Counted from the stretch's first letter, positions 1 through 9,757 are shown. The stretch is 64,000 bases of DNA from Bacteroidetes bacterium UBA1941 (GCA_002336805.1 DDEZ01000012.1:62001-126000); one strand, 5' to 3'. The notes: generated by a model from the letters alone, not told the origin. Made by a program: numbers and translations.

Positions 1-318
1 CCGGACTCTACACTGAATGATCCCGGACGTGAGCTGATCACCGGCCGGTACAGGGATGAAAATACATTCAAAGTACCTAGCCTGCGCAATGTAGCTATGA
101 CATACCCATATATGCACGACGGTAGGTTTCGCACGCTGGAGCAGGTATTGGATCATTATGCCAGGGGAGACTTCTATATGCTCAATGTGACACCAGAGCT
201 ACTGGAAACACGCCACCTGAATGACCTGGAAAAGAAAGAGATCATTGCCTTCCTGAAAACACTGACCGATAAAACCTTTCTCTATGACAGGCGCTTTGCC
301 GATCCTACCTATCAGTGA
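1..318 (+). CDS. Di-heme cytochrome c peroxidase family protein, 3' end only
   Basis: The frame is open from the first base, so this is the C-terminal 105 codons of a gene that starts outside the window. The stretch FKVPSLRNVA followed by PYMHDGRF, TLEQVLDHY and a late DLEKKEIIAFLKTL helix is the typical C-terminal haem domain of MauG/CcpA-type di-heme cytochrome c peroxidases, in which the Met of PYMHDG is an axial haem ligand region. Such proteins are periplasmic and reduce peroxide or oxidise a partner protein. The CXXCH haem motifs lie upstream and are not visible, so family membership rests on this tail. The gene ends just before a bidirectional terminator shared with the convergent kinase gene. 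Confidence 0.8.
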   Translation, partial: PDSTLNDPGRELITGRYRDENTFKVPSLRNVAMTYPYMHDGRFRTLEQVLDHYARGDFYMLNVTPELLETRHLNDLEKKEIIAFLKTLTDKTFLYDRRFADPTYQ

Positions 319-332
319 CCGGCCCAAAAACA

Positions 333-364
333 AAAGAGGACCGCATACGCAATCCTCTTTCTTG
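333..364. terminator. Bidirectional rho-independent terminator
   Basis: Stem AAAGAGGA (333-340) pairs with TCCTCTTT (353-360) around a 12-nt loop. It lies between the convergent peroxidase and kinase genes and has A/T-rich flanks on both sides. Confidence 0.75.
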
Positions 365-384
365 GCTAATGAAAAGAATTATGA

Positions 385-2286
385 TTAATAAGTTGTGACC
401 TGGAAATCATCCAGACGGAGCGCCTGTCCGTTATCACCCTCAGCTATGATATTGTCAAAGTAAAGTTTCTCGCCGGCCTTCACATTGTGGAGGAAGCGGA
501 TCATAGATTCATTGAATGTACCATCGTTTGATACATCATTGATATCGCATGAGCCAGAGCGGCAGGTCATCCTAAAGCTTTTGACTTTATATGTGCCATA
601 TTCGGACTTGGCCTGTATGGTCAGTTTGGCCAGCAGCATTTTTGGCGATACGAATCCTCCTACGATATCATCTCCGATCGTGGCTACCGGTCTAGGTTTA
701 GCCTTTACGTTGTATTCCTTCTCTGCCAGGCGTACATGCGTACCCTTTTCCAATACAGTCACCGCCAGCGGGCCGGTCTTAGTAGCCTTGACATAAAAAG
801 TGTTTTTGCCTAAGGCAGTGATAGCCGCATTGTCACTATATAGATCAAACTCGACATCGCTCATGAGAGGTGTCTTGAGGTCAAAGTAATATGGCTTGTC
901 TGCGTAGAGATAGTCAAACGAAGGGAGGACAGGTGTGACTGCCGGCGCACTCGGTGTAGCCGCAGTGGCTACCGGGGCTGGCTTCTTGGCGGGCACATAT
1001 GGGGCGGGGACAAACTTTTGCTGGATCTCTACCACCCTGATGGTATCGTGCACTATCTGCGGTGCGGCTGCCTGCGCTTCTTTCACCGGCATAGGTGCTG
1101 CTACCGGGCCAGGCATCGTGACCACTTTCTGCGTAGCAGCCGGATCTTTCTTAGTGTCTACTATCCGCCAGATAAAGGCTGAAATACCTACCAGTATAGC
1201 CAGTGCAGCTATGATGACCGGTATGCTCAGGTGCATTTTTCTGGTAGGCTGTGCGGATACTGCTTCAGGCTTAGCTTTTGATGCCACGGGAGGCGATGCT
1301 ACAGTTTCAGCATGGGCCGGTGTGGTAGGCTGTACATTGCTCTCTACGGGCTGGATAAACGGATCAGCGTAGATAGGTGCAGATGGCATCTCAACCTGAG
1401 CTGCTTCCGGTTTTACCTCTTCGGGTTGATATTTGTCCAGTATCAGGATGAGCTCCTCCAGGGATACATTGCGATCATGTACATTGCGCACGAGGCACTT
1501 CTTCACAAAGGTCACATAGGGCTCCGGCAGGTCATGCACACGCACCCAGTGGTCGCTATGGCAGATATTCCTTATGACCTTTTCTACAGTATCACCTTCT
1601 TTATAGAAAAGCTTCTCTCCTGTCACCAGTTCATGCACTATCAGGCCCAGTGCCCAGATATCAGCCTTGACAGTCAGCTCGCCGTAGGCTCCTTCGAAAT
1701 ATTCAGGCGCTTTGTAGCATAGCTGCTGAGGTTTCACTGTAGAGGGTACGGAGAGGGCATTGATGTTTTCGTTATTCAGGCAGTCGGCTATCTTGGCTAC
1801 CGGGTCTTTCTCAGTGAGTTTGACCAGTAGGTTGCCCGGTTTGATATCCAGATGAGGGCGCCCTATGGAGTGCAGGTATGAGAGGCCCTTGATCACATCG
1901 CGGATCAGCTTGCGCAGCAGCTCGCCTTCTATTTTGTGCTGCTGCACATAGTCGGTCAGCATACCGCCGTTCACATACTCTACTACACCTATAGGCTGCT
2001 TCTCCACCTCTCCTATCACATTGGTCTCTTCTATCTCTATCAGATCGTAGAAAGCCACAATATTGGGGTGAAACAGGCTGCCGGCCCGATTGATCTCTCG
2101 GATCAGGGAGGAGCCGGTGATCATTTCCTTGCGGAAATACTTGATGCAGATATCGCGCTGCAGCAGTGAATCCACTGCCCGAAACACACGCGAATAGGTA
2201 CCTTCTGCTATCAGATCCTGCTGTGGATCGAATACATATCTCTCTTTAAATTCGCGCGAGTTCATGCCTTTGGGTATAATAGCCAA
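385..2286 (-). CDS. Membrane-anchored Ser/Thr protein kinase with extracytoplasmic domain
   Basis: Residues 20-285 form a Hanks-type kinase domain: glycine-rich loop around 26-36, catalytic Lys49 in the ICIKYF strand, catalytic loop HLDIKPGN (145-152) and an APE-like motif near 193. The usual DFG is replaced by A167-D168-C169; the metal-binding Asp is kept. A proline/alanine-rich linker (290-350) leads to one membrane helix (about 353-376), followed by about 255 residues that should lie outside the cytoplasm, again with a Pro/Ala-rich stretch before a beta-rich domain. It probably senses an envelope signal and phosphorylates cytoplasmic targets, but none can be named. Either Met1 or Met8 could be the start; Met8 has a better purine-rich stretch upstream. 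Confidence 0.85.
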   Translation of the reverse strand: MAIIPKGMNSREFKERYVFDPQQDLIAEGTYSRVFRAVDSLLQRDICIKYFRKEMITGSSLIREINRAGSLFHPNIVAFYDLIEIEETNVIGEVEKQPIGVVEYVNGGMLTDYVQQHKIEGELLRKLIRDVIKGLSYLHSIGRPHLDIKPGNLLVKLTEKDPVAKIADCLNNENINALSVPSTVKPQQLCYKAPEYFEGAYGELTVKADIWALGLIVHELVTGEKLFYKEGDTVEKVIRNICHSDHWVRVHDLPEPYVTFVKKCLVRNVHDRNVSLEELILILDKYQPEEVKPEAAQVEMPSAPIYADPFIQPVESNVQPTTPAHAETVASPPVASKAKPEAVSAQPTRKMHLSIPVIIAALAILVGISAFIWRIVDTKKDPAATQKVVTMPGPVAAPMPVKEAQAAAPQIVHDTIRVVEIQQKFVPAPYVPAKKPAPVATAATPSAPAVTPVLPSFDYLYADKPYYFDLKTPLMSDVEFDLYSDNAAITALGKNTFYVKATKTGPLAVTVLEKGTHVRLAEKEYNVKAKPRPVATIGDDIVGGFVSPKMLLAKLTIQAKSEYGTYKVKSFRMTCRSGSCDINDVSNDGTFNESMIRFLHNVKAGEKLYFDNIIAEGDNGQALRLDDFQVTTY

Positions 2287-2382
2287 AGATATTTCACCCC
2301 TATGCGGCTATCAATATAAGTTTCACCAGATACAAGTGGATATATGTAAAATATGGCCGTAAATGACCACCGAAAGGGACAA

Positions 2383-3597
2383 TCAGGAGCCGCTTTGAGC
2401 CATATACTGGCGGAAGGCAGCGTAATCCTCCTCCATCCGGGCAGCCAGATGCAGCGCCAGCGTATAGATATCCTTTTTCCAGTGGCTGGTGCTGACCAGC
2501 GCTACGAGGGCATCTGCTGATGAGGTATCCAGTCTGCCGGTGCCCCGTAGATGGGTCCATGCGGCAATATCTGCCATAGTACCTATCACATCCTCTATGT
2601 GGTCCAGCCTGCCGGCACATAGCCTAAAATCCATTTTGTTTTTGACTGGCTGCAGTTCCTTTAGCACAAAGTCACGTCCGTCGAAGCGTACCTGATCGAG
2701 TAGTGCCGGAGGGTAAAACTGCACCAGCTTCTCGATGCGTGTAATGCGCTCAGCCTCGCTCTTCCATCCGGGCTGGCGGACCCTGAGGTGCGGGAGCAGG
2801 GACGAGGGCCGGGCCTCCTTCATATCCAGCAGGTAATATTTACCGTTGTCCTTCCTCTTTACGAGAATGGCGTAGCGCTCTACGCCTATACTACCTGTGC
2901 CTGCTATCCTGTAGCTGCAGTCTTCTACTTTGAAACGCCACTGCGTCATATGCGGCGTAGCTGCCAGGATATCGGGTAGTTTTTTCATGAGGCGCTCGCG
3001 ATGCTTTTTGCTGAGAGCCTCGAGGTGCAGGCCATCTATATGTAGTCGGCGCCTTTTGCCATCGGCATGAGTGACCTTATCTATAAACTCCTCCCTGCTG
3101 CGATCAGCAGCCTGCTCAAAAAACTCTCTCATCAGTCCCCGAGCTGAGTCATGCTGTACGATCAGCGCCTTCATGCGCCTGATACTATCTGTGTATCGCG
3201 CCAGTGCCAGCCGAGCGATCTTTTGAGATTCCTTTTTAGAATACCCCAATACATCCCGCGAAATGATAATGGCCGTAAGAAAACGTGATACCTCCCAGCT
3301 GAGTGGCGCTTTGACAGCCTCGTCAAAATCATTTACATCAAAATAGACAAGCCCATCGTCACCACGGAAGCTGCCAAAATTCTCAAGGTGCAGATCACCG
3401 CAGATCCAGATCCTGGTATCGTCTGCAGGCACTCCCAGCGCAGACAGCCGCTCATAAAACAGGTGACAGGTGCCCCTGTAGAAACGCAGCAGGTTTTCTT
3501 GTAGTGCTCCATATTTCTGGACCCGGCGCTCACTGCTGAGGTCTTTATTGAAAGCCAGTATGAGCTGTACCGCGTTCTTCATCGCATCAGAAATCAA
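2383..3597 (-). CDS. DUF2252 family protein
   Basis: This 404-residue protein carries the DUF2252 signature: ICGDLHLENFG near residue 65, then YFDVNDFDEA and a later CSYRIAGTGSIG segment. The family has a kinase-like (aminoglycoside phosphotransferase-like) appearance, but its biochemical role is unknown to me. The start codon overlaps the last codons of the upstream MgtC-like gene by 11 bp, so the two are probably co-transcribed and translationally coupled. Confidence 0.85.
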   Translation of the reverse strand: MISDAMKNAVQLILAFNKDLSSERRVQKYGALQENLLRFYRGTCHLFYERLSALGVPADDTRIWICGDLHLENFGSFRGDDGLVYFDVNDFDEAVKAPLSWEVSRFLTAIIISRDVLGYSKKESQKIARLALARYTDSIRRMKALIVQHDSARGLMREFFEQAADRSREEFIDKVTHADGKRRRLHIDGLHLEALSKKHRERLMKKLPDILAATPHMTQWRFKVEDCSYRIAGTGSIGVERYAILVKRKDNGKYYLLDMKEARPSSLLPHLRVRQPGWKSEAERITRIEKLVQFYPPALLDQVRFDGRDFVLKELQPVKNKMDFRLCAGRLDHIEDVIGTMADIAAWTHLRGTGRLDTSSADALVALVSTSHWKKDIYTLALHLAARMEEDYAAFRQYMAQSGS

Positions 3598-4222
3598 ATT
3601 CTTTGAGCTCAGTATCTGCCAGCAATGCTTCGATCAGTTTCCTATGCTGCATATCAGGGCCGGATACTACCCAGTTGCCGATCATTTCATTGCCTACTTT
3701 GCTCTGGCGGCCACGTGCATGTGACAAGCCAAAGGACTCAAAAAGCTTTTCATAGTGGAGCAATGTCTCATTCTGGTAGGTGGTGACCAGCTTATAGTCC
3801 CGTACGCGATTGTAGCTATCGAGCTTACGCTCTACTTTGACCATCAGGTATAGGATGATCAATATAAGTACAGTACCACATCCGGCCAGCCAATAGGCGC
3901 TGCTACCCACACACATGCCTATAGCCGCAGCAGCCCAGATAGTGGCAGCAGTGGTCAGGCCGTTCACCCTGTTGTCATCTTTGAATATAGTACCTGCGCC
4001 AAGGAAGCCGATACCTTGTACAATATTGGCAGCGATACGATCTCCATTGGCCAGTCCGCCAATATGCTGCGATATGATGGTGATAATGGCTGAGCCGACA
4101 GTGATGAGGATGACCGTGCGGAAGCCGGCAGACTTATTGCGGTACTCGCGCTCCGCGCCTATCGCACCACCCAGTAGTGCTGCAAATAATATCTGCTGTA
4201 TCTCTGCAGGGATATTTTCCAT
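3587..4222 (-). CDS. MgtC/SapB family inner-membrane protein
   Basis: The first 130 residues show the MgtC/SapB pattern: LLGGAIGAEREYRNKSAGFRT, then GSAIITIIS, then GIGFLGAGTIF and TTAATIWAAAAIG, making four to five membrane helices. A soluble C-terminal region of about 75 residues follows, in the place of the ACT-like tail of many family members. MgtC proteins influence Mg2+ homeostasis and membrane energetics, but the transported substrate, if any, is unsettled. It lies 10 bp after the phosphorylase gene on the same strand and overlaps the DUF2252 gene, suggesting one operon. Confidence 0.9.
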   Translation of the reverse strand: MENIPAEIQQILFAALLGGAIGAEREYRNKSAGFRTVILITVGSAIITIISQHIGGLANGDRIAANIVQGIGFLGAGTIFKDDNRVNGLTTAATIWAAAAIGMCVGSSAYWLAGCGTVLILIILYLMVKVERKLDSYNRVRDYKLVTTYQNETLLHYEKLFESFGLSHARGRQSKVGNEMIGNWVVSGPDMQHRKLIEALLADTELKEFDF

Positions 4223-4232
4223 GCTGTGTGAT

Positions 4233-5111
4233 TTATGAGCTGACTACGATCTCCAGCGCCTCGCGTATCATACGGTCCACTACCCTGCCCGCATCTTTAC
4301 TAAACACATTGCCTACACGCTGTGCTACGATCGCGTTGATAGAGAGGCAGCGGTGGCCCAGATGTTTGCCGAGGCCATAGATGCCTGACGTCTCCATCTC
4401 GAGATTGGTTACCCTATAGTTGAGGTGGCGGAAACTCCGGATGAGAGCCATCAGTTCGGTCGCTTTGCTCTCATAGCGCAGGTGGCGGCCTTGCGGGGCG
4501 TAGAAGCCCGGCGCCGTCAGCGTGACACCCCTGCGCCCCATGCTGTCAAATCGCTCCAACAAGCCTTCATCTGCAAAAGCCGCATAAGGTGCAATAGCCG
4601 GCATGGTCACATGCACATGATTGCGAAATGCCTCAGCCAGCAGTGTCTCCTGTATAGAGGCATGCTGGTCATAGTATGTCATGAGTCCCTCTATACCTAT
4701 CGCGCACTCTGATAGCAGCAGGCTATCCAGCTCTACCTCTTCACTCACTGCACCGGAGGTACCCAGACGGATGATCTCCAGGCTTTTCAGGTCTTCCTTT
4801 ACGGTACGGGTATTCAGGTCGATATTGGCTAAGGCATCCAGTTCGTTAAAAACTATATCTATATTATCTGTACCGATACCGGTAGAGATCACGGTCAGGC
4901 GCTTCAGGCCCATCATACCCGTCTGCGTCAGAAACTCCCTGTACTGTACTGTATGCTCTATACTATCGAAGTGCTTCGTTACTTCCTTCACACGGCCCGG
5001 ATCCCCTACTGTGATGATCGTGTCTGCTATCTGCTCCGGACGGAGATGCAGGTGATAGACACTGCCATCAGCATTGATAATAAGCTCGCTCTCTGGTATC
5101 ACATTACTCAT
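4233..5111 (-). CDS. Nucleoside phosphorylase, uridine phosphorylase-like
   Basis: The 292-residue protein has the PNP/UDP fold markers: a nucleotide-entry motif TVGDPGR near residue 37, STGIGTDN (phosphate/ribose site) and a late NLEMETSGIYGLG segment holding the ribose-binding Met-Glu pair. Such enzymes split nucleosides with phosphate to free base and ribose-1-phosphate in salvage. Within the superfamily it looks closest to uridine phosphorylase, but base specificity cannot be assigned with certainty from reading alone. It is first in a same-strand run with the MgtC-like and DUF2252 genes. Confidence 0.85.
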   Translation of the reverse strand: MSNVIPESELIINADGSVYHLHLRPEQIADTIITVGDPGRVKEVTKHFDSIEHTVQYREFLTQTGMMGLKRLTVISTGIGTDNIDIVFNELDALANIDLNTRTVKEDLKSLEIIRLGTSGAVSEEVELDSLLLSECAIGIEGLMTYYDQHASIQETLLAEAFRNHVHVTMPAIAPYAAFADEGLLERFDSMGRRGVTLTAPGFYAPQGRHLRYESKATELMALIRSFRHLNYRVTNLEMETSGIYGLGKHLGHRCLSINAIVAQRVGNVFSKDAGRVVDRMIREALEIVVSS

Positions 5112-5214
5112 AATAATCGCTTAAGAAATGAAATTAGTAAAAAATATCCCGCAGCAAACTAAAGCCACCTGAGCCTGTGCCAAGAGATATCAGCGGATAG
5201 ATCGGTAAGGTACC

Positions 5215-7068
5215 TTATCGCAGCAACACCCATTTAAATGCCGTGCTCTCAGCTCCGGCATTGGCTGCTATGATATAGATACCGGGGGGGAGTCCTTCTG
5301 GCTTTATATCTCCATTGACGTGGTGATAGCTGCCGACACGCTGGCCGGCTATATCATACAGTACGACATCTATATCTGCGCCCGGCTCTGATGATTCTAT
5401 GCGAAAGCGATCCGGATAGCCGATAAAACGGAACCGATCAGCACCTGCGACTGCCGCCACTCCAGCCGGATAGATACCACAGCCAGCTATATCACTAGCC
5501 AGTCCATGGTCGCGCAGGTCGCGCACGATGATGCAGTGATTTTTGCCGCTGTAGAGCGTACTATCGGCCAGGATCAGCTGATGCGCGGCATCTGGCAGTG
5601 TAATATTAGCCGCCAGGCCATACATGCACTCATACACGAGGCTATCGGTGGTGGCGCGGCCCAGATCAAAGTAAAGCTGCATCAGCGCTGATGACCATAT
5701 CACAGAATATTTATAGATACCGTTGAGACCGGCAGTACTAGGGACTACAGGATATACGGTAGGGTCATTTACAAAACGGCCATTCCAATATTCATTGTGC
5801 CCGTCCCAGCTAAACATCCTGTACCAGCCGAAAGTATCAATGCTGGCGGAGTAAGAAGAAGCATTGTAATCACAGAGCCCCTCATCTATACTCTGCCGCT
5901 GTGAGCTGGCACCGAACCCATTGGATTGATTGGCATTCCACGAGAGGAAGTGAGTGTACTCATGCACTACTACATCAGCATCCTGCGCATCTGGCACGCC
6001 ACCGGTGCCATACATGATGCTCTGCGGCTGGGTGAAATAGGAGTTGTCCGCAGCAAAGGCGTGTGCGTCCGGAGTGACCAGCGTATCTGCCATGTCAAAT
6101 CCAAGGCCATGAATATAGCTGCGCATGGTGCTGAGGTGATAGTACACCATTACATCCAGGAAGCCATCCTGGCTACGCGTATAATTGAACGTAGGAGACA
6201 CAGAGGTCACAGGAGGAGTACTACTCCCTAGTGACTGCATCTGCACATATCTATTCTGCAGGGAGAAAGTGCCGGCCTGATAGCTGGCTGTAAAGGGAAC
6301 CGTTACACGCTGCAGATTCAGCTGGGGCGTATCTACGTCATTGAAATTCTGGTAAGCCGAATCATGCCCCAGGTAGGAGCCATAATAAACCGTATGAGCT
6401 GTAGTGAGTGGATCTGGCCTGAAGATCATACCTGATACCAGAGAGTCAGGTGCTGCGGCAGGCTTGTACATAGCTCCGTCACGCTCATAGATAATCCGAT
6501 CACGGCCTACCAATAAATAGCGCAGGCGGCCATTATGCCTGAGCTCTACCTGATAGCAGAGCTGCGGTGCATTGACAGTTTCGTCATAAGCTATGACCTG
6601 CTGTGCGCTTTTAGCTGCATCCTTCAGATCAAAGGCCGTGAGGTAGGCCGCGAAGGCAGGTGATTTTTCATAATCAAAGGCACTCATATCTACGCTCCAT
6701 GCTGACATGTCATAGGAGTCATCATACATGGAATACACTTGATTATTACGGTTCACATTGATCATGATATCAGAGGAGAAGACAGGCACACCCATCCATG
6801 TCTGCGTAAAAGTATAATGCGAGCCTCCGGGGCTTGTCTTTGCATACTTGAGCTGGATATCTGTATGCTTATCTTTCAGGTTATCCAGTTTATCCTTGAG
6901 AAAAATGGCCACAGCCGCGGCATCATTACGCTGTAAGGGATAACGGCCGAAATCCGGGCGGCTGGTAGTAGACTTGAAGCCTTTCACACCAGTCTGAGAA
7001 GGCAGGCCAGCCCATACGTTTGCACAAAGTACCATTACAGCTCCCACGAGCAGGCTAAAGCGGATCAC
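5215..7068 (-). CDS. Secreted zinc metalloprotease (HEYTH) with T9SS sorting domain
   Basis: A signal peptide occupies residues 1-20. An FTP-like propeptide follows (about 45-180), then a catalytic domain with the zinc motif H369-E-Y-T-H373 and a downstream SIDEGLCDY segment providing the third ligand. This arrangement fits gluzincin peptidases of the fungalysin/thermolysin type. The last 80 residues are a beta-sandwich ending in IYIIAANAG and KWVLLR, as in type IX secretion C-terminal domains, so the enzyme is probably exported and surface-attached or released. It is probably degradative, with unknown substrates. Confidence 0.85.
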   Translation of the reverse strand: MIRFSLLVGAVMVLCANVWAGLPSQTGVKGFKSTTSRPDFGRYPLQRNDAAAVAIFLKDKLDNLKDKHTDIQLKYAKTSPGGSHYTFTQTWMGVPVFSSDIMINVNRNNQVYSMYDDSYDMSAWSVDMSAFDYEKSPAFAAYLTAFDLKDAAKSAQQVIAYDETVNAPQLCYQVELRHNGRLRYLLVGRDRIIYERDGAMYKPAAAPDSLVSGMIFRPDPLTTAHTVYYGSYLGHDSAYQNFNDVDTPQLNLQRVTVPFTASYQAGTFSLQNRYVQMQSLGSSTPPVTSVSPTFNYTRSQDGFLDVMVYYHLSTMRSYIHGLGFDMADTLVTPDAHAFAADNSYFTQPQSIMYGTGGVPDAQDADVVVHEYTHFLSWNANQSNGFGASSQRQSIDEGLCDYNASSYSASIDTFGWYRMFSWDGHNEYWNGRFVNDPTVYPVVPSTAGLNGIYKYSVIWSSALMQLYFDLGRATTDSLVYECMYGLAANITLPDAAHQLILADSTLYSGKNHCIIVRDLRDHGLASDIAGCGIYPAGVAAVAGADRFRFIGYPDRFRIESSEPGADIDVVLYDIAGQRVGSYHHVNGDIKPEGLPPGIYIIAANAGAESTAFKWVLLR

Positions 7069-7099
7069 AGAGATTAATTTTCTTAAAGATAATAAAGAA

Positions 7100-8011
7100 T
7101 CAGCCGAGGTGCAGCAGGTCCTGTAGTTTTAACAGGTAGATGAAGGTGATACAAAGGAAAGCGAATACAAGCCCCAGCTTGTTGTATTTATTCAGATGCT
7201 CGCGAAAGAAAATAACAGACAGCAATGTGGAGCCTGCTACCGTAGCGATATTGGTCACAGGAAATACAACTGAGCTACCACCCTCTACCTGATCGAGAGA
7301 TTTCATGAGAAACAGTAGCGAACCATAATTAGGTATCCCCAGCGCTATACCTCCGGCCACCTGCTGCCAGCGCAGTCTGACAGAGCCGGTCAGCACGTAG
7401 TAGGTCAGGTAGCTGATACCGGTGAGTGCCGCGCAGAGGAAGACGATGAGTACAAAGTAATCTGCACCGCCATTGGGGAAATAAACCTTGTCACTCAGCT
7501 GCGCGCCACTATCGCACAGGCCACTGGTGACAAACACAAGAAGCGGCATAAATAGCGCGATGCCCGTCACCTTTGCGTGAGGCGCCTCCTCGCTTGACTC
7601 TTTGTATGAGCTGAGTACCACAGCTATCAAGGCGCAGACGATGCCAGCTATCTTGTACCAGGTCACCTCCTCGTGATACACTACAAATGCCAGCGCTACA
7701 GGTATCACCAGGCCGAGCTTCATGGCTACTGCAGCAGTAGATACACCAAACTTGATAGCGGTCTTGCCCGTGAGGCTAAAGACGTGTATGAATGAGATGC
7801 CGAGCACTACGCCCAGCCAGAGCCAGTCAGCATGCACGGATTCTGACAGCACATGACCCGGGCCGGCGGGGCTATTCAGAAAGCCGCAGACCACACAGGT
7901 GAGATAGTTGAATACAATAGCAGGATAAGCCTCGATCTTGAAGTGGTCGAAGACCTTAAACATAAATACCAGCAGGCTGGAGCAGATGATGCAAAGTACC
8001 AGATAGATCAT
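7100..8011 (-). CDS. DMT/EamA-family transporter
   Basis: About ten hydrophobic segments across 303 residues, with internal similarity of the two halves, fit the drug/metabolite transporter superfamily. The first helix starts at the initiator Met. The gene overlaps the 3' end of ribD by 4 bp (ATGA-type coupling), so it may be made with the riboflavin enzyme. Export of a pathway metabolite is possible but unproven. A second, unrelated EamA gene lies at 47006-47905. Confidence 0.8.
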   Translation of the reverse strand: MIYLVLCIICSSLLVFMFKVFDHFKIEAYPAIVFNYLTCVVCGFLNSPAGPGHVLSESVHADWLWLGVVLGISFIHVFSLTGKTAIKFGVSTAAVAMKLGLVIPVALAFVVYHEEVTWYKIAGIVCALIAVVLSSYKESSEEAPHAKVTGIALFMPLLVFVTSGLCDSGAQLSDKVYFPNGGADYFVLIVFLCAALTGISYLTYYVLTGSVRLRWQQVAGGIALGIPNYGSLLFLMKSLDQVEGGSSVVFPVTNIATVAGSTLLSVIFFREHLNKYNKLGLVFAFLCITFIYLLKLQDLLHLG

Positions 8012-9048
8012 AGCCGTTCATTCATTTTGATGATCAAAGTATCATTGACCAGTTGTTCTTCCTTCACAATTTTTCCATCGATAGCAGGTGCCGGGATACC
8101 GGCAGGGATAGATACGGATGTCATAATGATCCTCGCCTCATCCCACAGGCCTGCTTTTATAAATTCATGCAGCGTGTATGCACCGCCCTCTATGATCACA
8201 CTCATGATCGTACGCCTATACAGGTCGGCCAGTATCTGAGTAGTGAAATTTTCACCGGAGCGGAGGCGAATATATACGTTTCCTCCCTCCAAGCCTTCTT
8301 TTATCTCATTGTATATGATGGTCATAGCCTCCTCGCCAAAGATCCGGCTGGTCTGAGGCACCCGTAGCTGTGGGTCTACCAGTATGCGCACAGGATTGCG
8401 GCCTGGCCAGAGGCGGGAGGTGAGCTGTGGATCGTCTACTATAGCTGTACGAGCGCCCACCAGGATAGCATCCTCTTCGGTGCGCCATTTGTGTGATAGC
8501 TTCTGTGAGTATTCATCCGAGAACCATACCTGCGCATCTCCGGTACCCGCCATATAGCCCTCTGCAGATTGCGCCCATTTCAATACAACATACGGACGAT
8601 GGAGAGTATGAAAGGTAATGAACCGCCTGTTTAGAAAGTCGCATTCGGCCTGCAGCACATTTTCTATGACCTCTATGCCAGCCTCGCGCATACGGGTTAT
8701 GCCCCTGCCTGATACGAGTGGGTTGGGGTCATGGCTACCGGTCACTACTTTCTTTATCCTATTCTGTATGATCAGGTCTGCGCAGGGTGGTGTCTTGCCG
8801 TGGTGAGAGCATGGCTCCAGGCTGACGTAGATAGTGGCGTCAGCGATCAGGTGGCGATCCTCGGGCTTTACGCTTTTGATGCAGTTTACCTCTGCGTGCG
8901 GCTGGCCATAGCGCTCGTGGTAGCCCTCGCCTATGATTCGCCCGTCATGCACGAGTACAGCACCCACCATAGGGTTGGGAGATACGCTGCCCATACCCAT
9001 CACTGCCAGCTCGAGGCAGCGGGACATGTATGTTTCGTGAATGGTCAC
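8008..9048 (-). CDS. ribD: Bifunctional riboflavin deaminase/reductase RibD
   Basis: Residues 1-145 are a cytidine-deaminase-fold domain with zinc motifs HAEVNC and PCSHHGKTPPC, which deaminates the diaminopyrimidine intermediate of riboflavin synthesis. Residues 150-346 are the NADPH-dependent reductase domain (VLKWAQSAEG, ILVGARTAIVDDPQL, VIIEGGAYTL). The length is normal for the fused enzyme. No other riboflavin genes are nearby; its partner here is the coupled DMT transporter. No FMN riboswitch was seen upstream. Confidence 0.93.
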   Translation of the reverse strand: MTIHETYMSRCLELAVMGMGSVSPNPMVGAVLVHDGRIIGEGYHERYGQPHAEVNCIKSVKPEDRHLIADATIYVSLEPCSHHGKTPPCADLIIQNRIKKVVTGSHDPNPLVSGRGITRMREAGIEVIENVLQAECDFLNRRFITFHTLHRPYVVLKWAQSAEGYMAGTGDAQVWFSDEYSQKLSHKWRTEEDAILVGARTAIVDDPQLTSRLWPGRNPVRILVDPQLRVPQTSRIFGEEAMTIIYNEIKEGLEGGNVYIRLRSGENFTTQILADLYRRTIMSVIIEGGAYTLHEFIKAGLWDEARIIMTSVSIPAGIPAPAIDGKIVKEEQLVNDTLIIKMNERL

Positions 9049-9165
9049 AGATGCAATGTAAGGAAATCAGGGAAGCGTTTTCGGGATGGGCTTAAAAACA
9101 AAATGGCCACCTCTTTCGAGATGACCACTTTTGAACCTATGAAAACGTAATACAAAAGTAGAAAG

Positions 9166-9510
9166 TTATTTCACTTTTGCAACCACTTGTTTGAAAGCGG
9201 ACGGATTATTTAGTGCCAGATCGGCCAGAACCTTACGGTTCAGCTCGATACCGGTCTTTGTTAATTTTTCGATCAGGCGAGAATAAGTGATACCCTCCTC
9301 ACGTGCAGCAGCGTTGATACGGGCTATCCACAGGCTGCGGTATTCCCTTTTCTTCTGCTTGCGGCCGATATAAGCGTAAACACCAGCTTTTTCTACGGCG
9401 TTCTTGGCTACGGTGTAGACTTTGCTCCTGCTGAGGAAGTAGCCTTTAGCCTTCTCTAATACTTTTTTCCTTCTTTTACGGCTTGCTACCGAGTTTGTGG
9501 AACGTGGCAT
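9166..9510 (-). CDS. rplT: 50S ribosomal protein L20
   Basis: The 114-residue basic protein matches L20 throughout (MPRSTNSVASRKRRKK start, YAYIGRKQKKREYRSLWI in the middle). It binds 23S rRNA early in large-subunit assembly. It follows rpmI by 35 bp on the same strand. In many bacteria infC precedes these two; here infC is about 25 kb away. Confidence 0.98.
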   Translation of the reverse strand: MPRSTNSVASRKRRKKVLEKAKGYFLSRSKVYTVAKNAVEKAGVYAYIGRKQKKREYRSLWIARINAAAREEGITYSRLIEKLTKTGIELNRKVLADLALNNPSAFKQVVAKVK

Positions 9511-9545
9511 GTTATGCTGATTTTATCTTGTTCTTTATGATATGA

Positions 9546-9737
9546 TTACGCGAGGAGCAGTTTGATACGAGCCTCGTCTGCTACGTGTACCATAGCGGCT
9601 TTAGACAGGTCCTTTTTACGGCTCTTAGCCTTGCGGCCCAGCAGGTGGCGGTGGAAAGCCTGACCGCGCTTGATCTTACCTGATCCGGTTACCTTGAACC
9701 TTTTCTTGGCTCCGGAGTTTGACTTCATCTTAGGCAT
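9546..9737 (-). CDS. rpmI: 50S ribosomal protein L35
   Basis: The 63-residue basic protein begins MPKMKSNSGAKKRFKVTGSG and has the L35 HLLGRKAKSRKKDL segment. It is first in a two-gene rpmI-rplT unit. The 5' leader from the promoter box at 9758-9787 would be only about 15 nt, too short for the L20 autoregulatory structure known in enterobacteria or Bacillus. Confidence 0.98.
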   Translation of the reverse strand: MPKMKSNSGAKKRFKVTGSGKIKRGQAFHRHLLGRKAKSRKKDLSKAAMVHVADEARIKLLLA

Positions 9738-9757
9738 TGTTACTTTTTTTGGGACTG

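Noticed and set aside
7853..9150. FMN riboswitch for ribD
   Set aside because: No RFN-type conserved boxes are visible upstream of ribD at 9049-9165.
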